6,502 nt of DNA from an uncultured Helicobacteraceae bacterium (GCA_903903705.1 CAIUZU010000414.1:1-6502); one strand, 5' to 3'; counted from the stretch's first letter, positions 1 to 6,502 are shown. Notes: generated by a model not told the origin, from the letters alone. Numbers and translations: made by a program.

Positions 1-141
1 AAAGATAAAAAGGCAAAAACAACAAAAGGTTTTCCTGAAGTTAAATCATTTATAGAGCAAAGATTAAAAATGGAAAAATTTAAAACTTTTATGCAGGCTA
101 GAATCCAAGAACTGCAAAAAAAAGCAGTTATAAAAAAGTAA
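1..141 (+). CDS. C-terminal fragment, probable SurA/PpiC-type peptidyl-prolyl isomerase
   Basis: The frame is open from the first base and ends at TAA 139-141, giving 46 residues of a C-terminus; the start lies outside the window. The visible part is lysine-rich and helical, with the run EVKSFIEQRLKMEKFKTFMQ followed by a basic tail. An amphipathic helix of the type VK..I..RLK.EKF.. just before the C-terminus is usual in periplasmic parvulin-type foldases (SurA/PpiC, PEB4-like) of Campylobacterota, where it belongs to the chaperone domain rather than the catalytic domain. No catalytic residues are in the window, so the family call rests on this tail alone. The stop codon is immediately followed by the ATG of the next gene, so the two are probably cotranscribed. 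Any other protein with a basic helical C-terminus remains possible. Confidence 0.5.
   Translation, partial: KDKKAKTTKGFPEVKSFIEQRLKMEKFKTFMQARIQELQKKAVIKK
110..129 (+). repeat. Small inverted repeat (6-bp stem, A8 loop) before the PLP-enzyme start
   Basis: AACTGC (110-115) and GCAGTT (124-129) are perfect complements separated by eight adenines. The hairpin lies in the last codons of the upstream gene and ends 12 bases before the next ATG. No T-run follows it, so it is not an intrinsic terminator. It could affect translation of the downstream gene or be a chance product of Gln-Lys-Lys-Ala codons. Function is not shown. Confidence 0.35.
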
Positions 142-1023
142 ATGCTCTCTAAAGCAGAGTGTTCTTTAAAAATTCCATCTGAAATCGATAAAATATTTTT
201 AGATGGAAGAACATTTTATGTTAAAAGGGATGATCTCGTAGATCCCTTTTTAGCAGGAAATAAATTTCGTAAACTCTACACACTTCTACAAACTCCTTCA
301 AGCAAACTCAACCAAATCATCTCTTACGGCGGAACACAGTCCAATGCAATGCTTGCAATTGCAGCAATGTGCAAGAGTAAGGGATGGGAGTTTACATACT
401 ACACAAAACCTCTAAGCCAAACTCTCAAAGATGAAGATTGCGGCAACTTTTACTATGCAAAAGAGCTTGGCATGAAACATGTTGAGATACAACACAATTT
501 TTATAAAGACTTTATAGCTTCACTAAGATTTAACCTTGATGAAAAAACATTTATCATAGATCAAGGCGGAGCTGTAGCTGAAGCGAAAGAGGGACTTGAG
601 GTTCTCGCGAAAGAGATAAAAGAAGCAAATATAAGTGTTAGATCTCTAGCTACACCATCAGGTACCGGAACAACGGCACTTTTTCTTGCCTTGACGCTTA
701 GCGAATATAGAGTTTATACAACGCCATGCGTGGGAGATGCCGCATATTTGAGAGAGCAGATGTCGGCACTTTGCGAGATACCGGATAATTTAATAATTTT
801 AGAACCACAAAAGAAGTATCATTTTGCTAAGCCCTATAAAGAATTTTTAGATATATGGCAGAAGTTATTACAAAATAAAATAGAGTTTGACCTTATCTAC
901 TCTCCAAGCTTATGGATCTCTCTGCTTGAGCAAACGGATGAAGAGATACTCTATGTACACAGTGGCGGCGTAACTGGAAATGATAGTATGTTAAATAGGT
1001 ATAGACAAAAAAGTTTTTTATAG
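142..1023 (+). CDS. PLP-dependent ACC deaminase/D-cysteine desulfhydrase family protein
   Basis: This is a 293-residue fold-type II (tryptophan synthase beta-like) PLP enzyme, presumably cytoplasmic, since no signal peptide is seen. KRDDL (28-32) leads to AGNKFRKL (38-45), where Lys41 is the expected Schiff-base lysine. GGTQSN (63-68) corresponds to the GGxQSN substrate-binding loop of ACC deaminases. SGTGTT (173-178) is the glycine-rich phosphate-binding loop. HSGG (273-276) matches the family's C-terminal H[ST]GG motif. Family members open ACC to 2-oxobutyrate and ammonia, or desulfurate D-cysteine to pyruvate, sulfide and ammonia. The protein is about 40 residues shorter than typical members, and the usual DPVYTGK-like active-site segment reads DLIYSPSLW (250-258), so the substrate cannot be assigned. 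The ATG directly abuts the upstream stop codon and lacks a clear Shine-Dalgarno sequence, which suggests translational coupling. Confidence 0.85.
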   Translation: MLSKAECSLKIPSEIDKIFLDGRTFYVKRDDLVDPFLAGNKFRKLYTLLQTPSSKLNQIISYGGTQSNAMLAIAAMCKSKGWEFTYYTKPLSQTLKDEDCGNFYYAKELGMKHVEIQHNFYKDFIASLRFNLDEKTFIIDQGGAVAEAKEGLEVLAKEIKEANISVRSLATPSGTGTTALFLALTLSEYRVYTTPCVGDAAYLREQMSALCEIPDNLIILEPQKKYHFAKPYKEFLDIWQKLLQNKIEFDLIYSPSLWISLLEQTDEEILYVHSGGVTGNDSMLNRYRQKSFL

Positions 1024-1047
1024 CCTAAGATGATTGGACTAAAATAG

Positions 1048-1068
1048 CTTGACATAGTTACGCTCAAC
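1048..1068 (+). promoter_or_regulatory. HAIR-like inverted repeat, candidate HspR operator
   Basis: CTTGACA (1048-1054), seven bases, then GCTCAAC (1062-1068). The HAIR element bound by the heat-shock repressor HspR is CTTGAGT-N7-ACTCAAG. Each arm here matches 5 of 7 positions and the N7 spacing is exact. The element covers the -35 hexamer and half of the spacer of the clpB promoter, where a bound repressor would block RNA polymerase. HspR controls chaperone genes including clpB in Campylobacter, so the context fits. The left arm shares bases with TTGACA, so part of the match is unavoidable. No hspR gene is in this window. Confidence 0.45.
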
Positions 1069-1078
1069 TTGCTATAAT
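1049..1078 (+). promoter_or_regulatory. Consensus sigma70 promoter of clpB
   Basis: TTGACA (1049-1054) and TATAAT (1073-1078) are both perfect matches to the sigma70 consensus, separated by 18 bp. The -10 box ends 29 bases before the clpB ATG, giving a short leader. Campylobacterota promoters seldom have a good -35, so a perfect one is notable and fits a strong promoter held down by a repressor. It is the only convincing promoter seen in the 84-bp gap. Confidence 0.8.
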
Positions 1079-1107
1079 TTTTCATATAAACAATAAAGGA
1101 TTTATGA

Positions 1108-3684
1108 ATGAATAATATTTTTGAAAAACTAACAAACAACATGACGGAAGCGATTGAGTCATCTCTTTCACTGGCACTCTATAACAAAAATCAAGAGATT
1201 GAGCCGATTCACTTTTTATGGGCACAGCTTACAAACTCAAACTCTGTTTTAAATCAGATGTTTAATAAGATGGGAGTAAGTAAAGCGGTGGTTGAGCTAG
1301 ATGTAAAAAGCATTAGCGAAAAGCTTCCAAAATCATCATCCGTGACAAAAGAGAGTATTAAAATCTCTAGAAATTTCCTTCAAACACTTGAAAACGGCAT
1401 TGGGTATATGACAAAAAGCGGAGACTCTTTTTTGGCTGTAGATACATACCTTCTGGCAAATATAAAGAGTGAACCATTTTTAAGCCTACTAAAAAAATAT
1501 ATAGATACCTCAGAGCTTATAAAAAATTTAGAGAGCTCTCGCGGTGGAGCAAAGATAAACTCTCAAAGTTCTGATGAGACGTTAGAGTCACTCTCAAAGT
1601 ACGGTATTGACTTGACTATAGAAGCAAAAGAGGGGAAACTCTCTCCAGTTATCGGACGTGATGAAGAGATTACACGTATGATGCAGATCTTAATCCGCAA
1701 AACAAAAAATAATCCTATGCTTTTAGGTGAACCGGGAGTCGGTAAAACTGCTTTGGTTGAGGGACTTGCACAGAGAATCAGCGATGGAAAAGTTCCAACA
1801 TCGCTTCAAAATAAAAAGGTAATTGCACTTGATATGAGTGCGCTTATCGCCGGTGCAAAATATAGAGGCGAGTTTGAAGATAGACTCAAATCGGTTATAG
1901 ACGAGGTTAAAAAGAGCGGAAATATCATACTCTTTATAGATGAGATTCACACCATCGTTGGAGCAGGTGCAAGTGAGGGAAGTATGGATGCCGCAAACAT
2001 CTTAAAACCTGCACTTGCTCGTGGTGAACTACACACAATCGGAGCAACAACACTTAAAGAGTATAGAAAATATTTTGAAAAAGATATGGCACTTCAAAGA
2101 CGATTCTTGCCGATTAGCGTAAATGAACCGAGTGTAAATCAATCTTTGCAGATTCTAAGGGGTATCAAAGAGAGACTAGAAACTCACCATAATGTAACTA
2201 TCACGGATAGTGCTTTAGTGGCGGCTGCAAAACTCTCAGACAGATATATTGCAGATAGATTTTTGCCTGATAAAGCGATTGACTTAATCGATGAAGCTGC
2301 GGCTGAACTTAAGATGCAGATAGAGTCTGAGCCTCATGCGCTAAGCAATGCAAAGATAAAAAAATCAGAACTCCGTGTTGAGCAAGAGGCTCTAAAAATG
2401 GAAGAGTCTGCAGCAAACACAAAGCGACTTGAAGAGATAGTAAAAGAGTTGGCAGATGTTGAAGAGAAAGTCAGAGGATTAGAATCACAGTTTGCAAATG
2501 AAAAAGAGGTATTTGGAAAGATATCAAGCATAAAAAATGAGATAGAGGCAAAGAGAAGAGAAGCCGGTGTTGCAAAAAGCTCTGCAGAGTTCAATCGTGC
2601 TGCTGAGATAGAGTATGGTGAAATTCCTGCACTTATTGCTAAAGAGAAAGAGATTAATGAGAATTGGGAGAATCTTCAAAAAGAGGGGACGCTTCTCAAA
2701 AATAGCGTTGATGAAGAGGCAATTGCTTCGATTATCTCAAGATGGACGGGAATCCCGATTAAGAAGATGCTTCAAGCGGATAAAGATAAGATTTTAAATG
2801 TAGAAGATGAGTTAAACAGAGAGGTTGTCGGTCAAAGCAAGGCTACGCATGCTGTTGCTAGAGCAATCAAGAGAAACAAAGCAGGACTCTCTGACGCAAC
2901 GGCACCGATTGGAAGTTTTCTCTTTTTAGGACCTACCGGAGTAGGTAAAACGCAAACAGCAAAAACATTGGCTAAATTTCTATTTGACTCTCCTGATGCC
3001 ATGATACGAATTGATATGAGTGAATATATGGAAAAACATTCCGTCTCTCGTCTTGTAGGAGCTGCACCCGGGTATGTCGGATATGAAGAGGGCGGTCAAC
3101 TAACAGAAGCGGTAAGAAGAAAGCCTTACAGCGTTATACTTTTTGATGAGGTAGAAAAAGCGCATCCTGATGTTTTTAATATTTTATTGCAAGTTTTGGA
3201 TGATGGAAGGTTGACGGACAACAAAGGTGTTACTGTTGATTTTACAAATACGATAATAATTTTAACTTCCAACATAGCGAGTGATAAGATTATAAACAAC
3301 CAAAACTCAGAAAAGCTTCATGAGATGGTAATGTCAGAGTTAAGACAATCGTTTAAACCTGAATTTTTAAACCGTCTGGATGATATTGTTATCTTTAATG
3401 CGCTTGGGCGTGAACAGATAGTGGGTATCGTAGATATTTTCTTTAGCGAAATAGCTAAAAAAGTAGCCGCAAGAGATATAACTCTAACGCTAAGCAGCGG
3501 TGCAAAAGCATATATTGCTGAAGCCGGATTTGATCCGGTTTATGGTGCTAGACCTCTAAAGAGAGCACTCTATGAGATAGTTGAAGACAGGCTTGCAGAT
3601 TTGATACTTGAGGGCAAAGTATTTGAGGGATCAAATGTAGAGTTTGATATAAAAGATGGTGAAATAGAGGTAAAAGTATCTTAA
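1108..3684 (+). CDS. clpB: ATP-dependent protein disaggregase ClpB
   Basis: This 858-residue Hsp100 chaperone is complete; the family usually has about 855-870 residues. It works as a cytoplasmic hexamer with DnaK to thread aggregated proteins through its pore. Domains in order: Clp N-domain (about 1-145); NBD1 with Walker A GEPGVGKT (207-214), pore tyrosine Y252 in KYRGEFE, Walker B FIDE (276-279) and arginine fingers R331/R332; the coiled-coil middle domain (about 400-520); and NBD2 with Walker A GPTGVGKT (608-615), pore loop GYVGYEE (Y656), Walker B LFDE (678-681) and sensor-2 GAR (813-815). The middle domain and the lack of a ClpP-binding IGF/IGL loop separate it from ClpA, ClpC and ClpX. 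ATG 1108 has AAGGA at 1096-1100. An ATG at 1104 is out of frame and stops after three codons. A tetraheme cytochrome gene follows after 2 bp. Heat-shock control through the upstream HAIR-like element is likely. Confidence 0.98.
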   Translation: MNNIFEKLTNNMTEAIESSLSLALYNKNQEIEPIHFLWAQLTNSNSVLNQMFNKMGVSKAVVELDVKSISEKLPKSSSVTKESIKISRNFLQTLENGIGYMTKSGDSFLAVDTYLLANIKSEPFLSLLKKYIDTSELIKNLESSRGGAKINSQSSDETLESLSKYGIDLTIEAKEGKLSPVIGRDEEITRMMQILIRKTKNNPMLLGEPGVGKTALVEGLAQRISDGKVPTSLQNKKVIALDMSALIAGAKYRGEFEDRLKSVIDEVKKSGNIILFIDEIHTIVGAGASEGSMDAANILKPALARGELHTIGATTLKEYRKYFEKDMALQRRFLPISVNEPSVNQSLQILRGIKERLETHHNVTITDSALVAAAKLSDRYIADRFLPDKAIDLIDEAAAELKMQIESEPHALSNAKIKKSELRVEQEALKMEESAANTKRLEEIVKELADVEEKVRGLESQFANEKEVFGKISSIKNEIEAKRREAGVAKSSAEFNRAAEIEYGEIPALIAKEKEINENWENLQKEGTLLKNSVDEEAIASIISRWTGIPIKKMLQADKDKILNVEDELNREVVGQSKATHAVARAIKRNKAGLSDATAPIGSFLFLGPTGVGKTQTAKTLAKFLFDSPDAMIRIDMSEYMEKHSVSRLVGAAPGYVGYEEGGQLTEAVRRKPYSVILFDEVEKAHPDVFNILLQVLDDGRLTDNKGVTVDFTNTIIILTSNIASDKIINNQNSEKLHEMVMSELRQSFKPEFLNRLDDIVIFNALGREQIVGIVDIFFSEIAKKVAARDITLTLSSGAKAYIAEAGFDPVYGARPLKRALYEIVEDRLADLILEGKVFEGSNVEFDIKDGEIEVKVS

Positions 3685-3686
3685 TT

Positions 3687-4061
3687 ATGAGAAGATTTAC
3701 TTTTGTCATAAGAGCTTTAACCTTTCTATTTTTCTTTGTGACTTCGGTTCTTGGCTGTACCGGAGACTGTTTAACATGTCACCCGAAGCTTGTTGCAACT
3801 ATAGATAAAGATTTAAGACATAAACCGATGCTTACATGCATAAACTGCCACCGTACTGATCCAAACAGCATGGCAGAGTGCGGAGACGACTGTTTTTCAT
3901 GTCATACAATGGCTAAGATAAACAAGCCAAATGTAAGAGAACATGATGTTATACAAGAGTGCAGAGACTGTCATGTTGGAGAAAAAGAGAAACTTTTTGA
4001 TATTGCCTATGCAGTAGGACAGTCTCGCGGTGAAACTCTCAAAGACTATTTAAGCAAATAA
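3687..4061 (+). CDS. Small exported tetraheme c-type cytochrome with internal duplication
   Basis: A 124-residue protein with an N-terminal basic and hydrophobic signal (1-23) for Sec export. The sequence VLGC at 21-24 could be a weak lipobox, making it a possible lipoprotein. Four CxxCH heme c sites are present: CLTCH (28-32), CINCH (51-55), CFSCH (69-73) and CRDCH (92-96), of the doubled-CXXCH type. Residues 24-64 and 65-105 form a tandem repeat in which all cysteines and histidines recur at a period of exactly 41: C24/C65, C28/C69, C31/C72, H32/H73, H45/H86, C51/C92, C54/C95 and H55/H96. Only H45 and H86 are free histidines, so two hemes need other axial ligands or are five-coordinate. A periplasmic electron-carrier role is inferred; the partner is unknown. 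The gene begins 2 bp after clpB. The only SD-like bases (AGAGG, 3666-3670) are too far away, so translation probably depends on coupling to clpB. Confidence 0.9.
   Translation: MRRFTFVIRALTFLFFFVTSVLGCTGDCLTCHPKLVATIDKDLRHKPMLTCINCHRTDPNSMAECGDDCFSCHTMAKINKPNVREHDVIQECRDCHVGEKEKLFDIAYAVGQSRGETLKDYLSK
3756..4001 (+). repeat. Tandem coding repeat of 2 x 123 bp (diheme unit)
   Basis: Two in-frame copies of a 41-codon unit (3756-3878 and 3879-4001) lie in the cytochrome gene. Overall amino acid identity is low, but the spacing of eight Cys/His positions is identical. The DNA around the first heme site of each copy is also close: gac tgt tt. .ca tgt ca at 3765-3781 and 3888-3904. This indicates gene-internal duplication of a diheme module, with strong later divergence outside the heme ligands. 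Confidence 0.8.
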
Positions 4062-4131
4062 AAAGATATTAACCGCACTTTAAGTAACTTTTTTGTAACA
4101 TTCGCAACTTAATTTCAAAGAAGGATGTGTC

Positions 4132-4266
4132 ATGAAAAGAACATACCAGCCTCATGGTAAGCCGAGAAAAACAACTCACGGTTTTAGAGCAAGAATGGCA
4201 ACGAAAAACGGTCGTAACGTAATTAACCGTCGTCGTGCTAAAGGTCGTAAAAAATTGTCAGTTTAG
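4132..4266 (+). CDS. rpmH: Large-subunit ribosomal protein L34 (bL34)
   Basis: A complete 44-residue, very basic protein that starts [18 protein letters not shown], continues with the [22 protein letters not shown] core and ends SV. This is a typical bL34, a small rRNA-binding protein of the 50S subunit. Both length and motif order are standard. AAGAAGGA (4118-4125) gives a strong ribosome binding site 6 bases before the ATG. It opens the conserved rpmH-rnpA-yidD-yidC cluster. Its last codons overlap the inferred beginning of rnpA in another frame. The 70-bp gap upstream shows no terminator for the cytochrome gene and no consensus promoter, so its own transcription start cannot be placed. Confidence 0.98.
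   Translation: MKRTYQPHGKPRKTTHGFRARMATKNGRNVINRRRAKGRKKLSV
4240..4244 (+). promoter_or_regulatory. Putative ribosome binding site of rnpA inside rpmH
   Basis: AAAGG lies within the rpmH Lys-Gly codons, 9 bases before ATT 4254. This spacing suits initiation at the non-canonical codon and supports it over other near-cognate codons upstream of 4308. The bases are also fixed by L34 coding needs, so the site could be coincidental. Confidence 0.4.
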
Positions 4267-4604
4267 GGAATTTCTATACGCTAAAACTTCATAAGGAGTT
4301 TCAGTACATTTATAGAAAGGGAAAAGATGTTCACTCTGAAAATATAGTGCTTTTTTTTCTTCCTGCCGATAAGATCCATAAAGTAGGTTTTACGGCTACC
4401 AAAAAAATCGGTAATGCCGTAAAGAGAAATAGAGCAAAACGAAGACTTAGAGCTCTCTTTCTTGAATTCTCACATTCGCTTCATAGCGGTACATACATAT
4501 TCGTAGCAAAACAATCAATCAATGAAGCAACTCACAATAAACTCAAAAGCGATTTTGAAAAAATTTTAAAGCGTTCAAATGCAATCATGAAAGAAGTTAT
4601 ATGA
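4254..4604 (+). CDS. rnpA: Ribonuclease P protein component, probable ATT start
   Basis: RnpA is the basic protein subunit that binds RNase P RNA and the 5' leader of pre-tRNA. The frame contains [17 protein letters not shown] (8-24 from ATT), then [31 protein letters not shown] with the RNR signature at 58-60, and a C-terminal helix ending KEVI. The frame is closed upstream by TAA 4248-4250, and the first GTG is at 4347, after the conserved N-terminal helix; no ATG, GTG or TTG occurs between. Starting at 4347 would give a truncated 85-residue protein. ATT 4254 gives 116 residues, the normal family length, and has AAAGG (4240-4244) 9 bases upstream. That start lies within rpmH, overlapping it by 13 bases. 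The identity of the protein is firm; the exact start is inference. The stop overlaps the yidD ATG (ATGA, 4601-4604). Confidence 0.85.
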   Translation: MVSLGNFYTLKLHKEFQYIYRKGKDVHSENIVLFFLPADKIHKVGFTATKKIGNAVKRNRAKRRLRALFLEFSHSLHSGTYIFVAKQSINEATHNKLKSDFEKILKRSNAIMKEVI

Positions 4605-4936
4605 TAAGAGCGTTTTTATTGAAGCTACTGTGGCTTTATCAAAAATTTTTTAGGCTTGTAGCATACGGAAATTGCAGGTATTACCCATCTTGTAGCGAAT
4701 ATGCAAGAATTCATTTCGAAAATAACTCCATTTCAAGTGCTTTTTACCACACTTTTACTAGAATAGCGCGTTGTAATCAATTATTTGACGGTGGCATAGA
4801 GTATCCGTTACTCGATAAACTGTCATTAAAGCCCACAAAAATAGGGGTTGATTCTATAAAATATTGGTTGGTTCCAAATAAAAAAAACCGTTTTTATATC
4901 ATAAAAAATTTTTCTTTTAAGGGTAAATCGTGTTAG
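4601..4936 (+). CDS. yidD: Membrane protein insertion efficiency factor YidD
   Basis: A 111-residue protein of the YidD (DUF37, 'haemolytic') family, a small inner-membrane-associated protein linked to YidC-dependent insertion. An amphipathic, hydrophobic N-terminal helix (about 2-22) precedes the family signature CRYYPSCSEYA (25-35). The third conserved cysteine is in RIARCNQLFDGG (around 54-66). The usual ending GGxDPVP is replaced by GGIEYPLL. The C-terminus runs about 35 residues past the conserved core and is basic (KIGVDSIKYWLVPNKKNRF), so the protein is longer than the 70-85 residue type found in many bacteria. ATG 4601 overlaps the rnpA stop by four bases (ATGA), indicating translational coupling. 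Its own stop overlaps the chosen yidC start by seven bases. Confidence 0.95.
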   Translation: MIRAFLLKLLWLYQKFFRLVAYGNCRYYPSCSEYARIHFENNSISSAFYHTFTRIARCNQLFDGGIEYPLLDKLSLKPTKIGVDSIKYWLVPNKKNRFYIIKNFSFKGKSC

Positions 4937-6502
4937 AGAAAATGACACCAAATCAAAGACTAATGATAGCAGTAGTGCTTTCAGTTCTGTTTTTCGTAGC
5001 ATATACGGCAATTTTTCCACCTGAGCAGTCGTCTGAAGCGGCAAAAGTAGAGCAGAGTAAAACTCAAAATCCACAGGCTTCTAGTCAACCTCAAACTTCA
5101 AAAAAAGTAGAAGAGACGCTTAAACATGAAAGTTCAGCTACAAAGATGATGGCTGCAAATGATTTAAATACATTGGTAACGGTAAAAAACAGTAAGTTTA
5201 TACTCAAATTGGATACATTGGGTCGCATCTCTTCAAAAGTGCTGCTTCAAGATAAGTATAACGACAAACATGATAAACATGCGGAACTTATCCCTACCGA
5301 GGGTATGAAACCTCTCTTTGTTAGGTTCTTAGATTCAAATTTAAATGATGAAGCTGTAAAGGTTGCATATACGGCGGATTTGTCTGAGCTGTCAATTGAA
5401 GACAATTCTCAAAAAGTTACACTTACACAGAAGCTCCCAGATGTGACAGTGACAAAAGAGATTACATTTTTTCCTGATGGACATTACGATGCAAAAGTAT
5501 CTCTCTCAAATGATAAGAGATATTTCATCTACTTGGGACAAAGACCTCGTATAACTGAACAGATGATGACAGTTTCCGGTGCTATGGTTTATACGGATGA
5601 CAAGATTGTTACAATTGTAGAAGATGGAAATGCAGAGGGACGTAGAACATTTAGCGGAGTTGAACTTATCTCCGCTTTTGATCAATACTCGGCATCTATC
5701 ATGTATGGATTCGCAAGAGATACCAATATATTAGTTGAGAGAGACAGAGAAGATAATCCTGTTGTCTATTTTGAAGCACTCCAAAATATGCCTTTTAGCG
5801 GTTATATAGGTCAAAAAGAGTACAAAACGTTAGATAGCATAAATCCTGTTTTAACGAACGCTATAGAGTATGGTTGGTTTACTTTTGCTTCTAAACCGCT
5901 CTTTCAACTGCTTTCGTGGCTTCACGGAATATTTGGCAACTGGGGCTGGTCTATCATAGCACTTACTCTGATTATAAGAGTAATTCTTTATCCTTTGACA
6001 TACAAGGGTATGGTCTCTATGCAGAAGATGAAAGACATTGCACCTCAGGTTAAAGCGGTTCAAGCAAAATACAAAGGTGACCCTCAACGAGTAAATGCTG
6101 CAGTAATGGATTTGTATAAAAAACATGGAGCAAATCCTCTTGGCGGATGTCTTCCGATGTTGCTTCAGATCCCTGTCTTTTTTGCAATTTATCGTGTACT
6201 TTTAAATGCCGTTGAACTTCAAGGCGCACCGTGGATGCTTTGGGTGCAGGATCTCTCAAGAATGGACGGTACATTTATTTTACCTATACTCATGGGTGCT
6301 TCGATGTATTATCAGCAGAAGCTTACTCCTAGCAACTTTACTGATCCTTTGCAAGAGAAGATTTTTAAATATTTACCTGTAATATTTACATTTTTCTTTA
6401 TAACTTTCCCTGCAGGTTTGGTTCTTTACTGGTTTGTGAACAACCTTTTCTCTATCGGACAGCAGTTTATAGTAAATCAGCAATTCAAAAATGCAAAAGA
6501 TT
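4930..6502 (+). CDS. yidC: Membrane protein insertase YidC (3' end cut by window)
   Basis: 524 codons are visible and no stop is reached; probably only a short tail is missing. YidC/Oxa1 inserts membrane proteins alone or with SecYEG. Seen here: TM1 (about 11-29); a Q/S/K-rich periplasmic linker (about 33-75); the large beta-rich periplasmic domain (about 80-310); TM2 with WGWSIIALTLIIRVILYPLT, where R350 is the conserved groove arginine; the cytoplasmic C1 loop (about 358-400); TM3 after GGCLP (405-409); TM4 (about 449-466); and TM5/TM6 in YLPVIFTFFFITFPAGLVLYW and the following stretch (about 481-515). GTG 4930 is preferred as the start because AAGGG (4919-4923) lies 6 bases upstream. The in-frame ATG 4942 would shorten the protein by four residues and has only a weak RBS. 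jag/khpB and mnmE would be the expected next genes. Confidence 0.97.
   Translation, partial: MLEKMTPNQRLMIAVVLSVLFFVAYTAIFPPEQSSEAAKVEQSKTQNPQASSQPQTSKKVEETLKHESSATKMMAANDLNTLVTVKNSKFILKLDTLGRISSKVLLQDKYNDKHDKHAELIPTEGMKPLFVRFLDSNLNDEAVKVAYTADLSELSIEDNSQKVTLTQKLPDVTVTKEITFFPDGHYDAKVSLSNDKRYFIYLGQRPRITEQMMTVSGAMVYTDDKIVTIVEDGNAEGRRTFSGVELISAFDQYSASIMYGFARDTNILVERDREDNPVVYFEALQNMPFSGYIGQKEYKTLDSINPVLTNAIEYGWFTFASKPLFQLLSWLHGIFGNWGWSIIALTLIIRVILYPLTYKGMVSMQKMKDIAPQVKAVQAKYKGDPQRVNAAVMDLYKKHGANPLGGCLPMLLQIPVFFAIYRVLLNAVELQGAPWMLWVQDLSRMDGTFILPILMGASMYYQQKLTPSNFTDPLQEKIFKYLPVIFTFFFITFPAGLVLYWFVNNLFSIGQQFIVNQQFKNAKD

Noticed and set aside
951..1142. Minus-strand ORF spanning the clpB promoter
   Set aside because: It overlaps two real genes and the promoter, has no recognisable protein features, and looks like a shadow ORF.
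1723..2797. Short ORFs on both strands inside clpB (1723-1950 minus, 2334-2594 minus, 2615-2797 plus)
   Set aside because: They lie inside a fully conserved clpB frame and have shadow-like composition.
4062..4131. Possible promoter (TAACAT at 4096-4101 after a T-run) or terminator (AAGTAACTT then Ts) before rpmH
   Set aside because: The -10-like hexamer is weak, no -35 fits at proper spacing, and the dyad has only a 4-bp stem. GTAAC at 4084 and 4095 is a short direct repeat that can occur by chance in A+T-rich DNA.
4293..4310. AAGGAG followed 9 bases later by ATT 4308 as an internal rnpA start
   Set aside because: The AAGGAG bases encode the conserved Lys-Glu of HKEF in the N-terminal helix; starting at 4308 would cut that helix.
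4327..4347. ATG 4327 as an rnpA start, after GGGAAAAG
   Set aside because: It is in a different frame and hits TAG after six codons.
4351..4358. T8 run in rnpA as a frameshift or sequencing error explaining the missing start
   Set aside because: The protein reads correctly through the run (ENIVLFFLP continuing to KVGF), so the frame is intact on both sides.
4347..4604. GTG 4347 as the rnpA start
   Set aside because: It would remove the conserved N-terminal segment that is plainly encoded in frame upstream and leave only 85 residues.
4826..6274. Minus-strand ORFs opposite yidD and yidC (4826-5074, 5851-6126, 6050-6274)
   Set aside because: They are antisense to well-conserved YidD/YidC coding sequence, with no recognisable domain or start signal.

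Overview
This is an A+T-rich chromosomal segment with all genes on the plus strand, most probably from a member of the Campylobacterota close to Sulfurimonas. That placement is an inference from the protein style (ClpB, YidD, YidC), the rpmH-rnpA-yidD-yidC order and a periplasmic multiheme cytochrome. There is no sign of mobile DNA, CRISPR or structural RNA genes.

Positions 1-1023 hold the end of one operon. It contains the last 46 codons of a gene whose C-terminus resembles a periplasmic SurA/PpiC-type peptidyl-prolyl isomerase. Directly after its stop codon comes a short, divergent PLP-dependent enzyme of the ACC deaminase/D-cysteine desulfhydrase family.

Positions 1024-4061 form a stress and redox unit. 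An 84-bp gap carries a perfect-consensus sigma70 promoter, with a HAIR-like (HspR operator-like) inverted repeat lying across its -35 region. It drives clpB, a complete 858-residue disaggregase. Two bases after clpB, and with no clear ribosome binding site of its own, is a small exported tetraheme c-type cytochrome built from two exact-spacing copies of a 41-residue diheme unit.

Positions 4062-6502 hold the conserved cluster rpmH (ribosomal protein L34), rnpA (RNase P protein), yidD (membrane protein insertion factor) and yidC (insertase, cut by the window end). The genes overlap or abut. The rnpA reading frame has no ATG, GTG or TTG early enough to encode the conserved N-terminus. The best reading is an ATT start inside the 3' end of rpmH, giving 116 residues.

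The window is mostly ordinary core genome. The points worth a second look are the non-canonical rnpA start, the putative HspR site at clpB, the duplicated tetraheme cytochrome coupled to clpB, and the altered active-site segment of the PLP enzyme.
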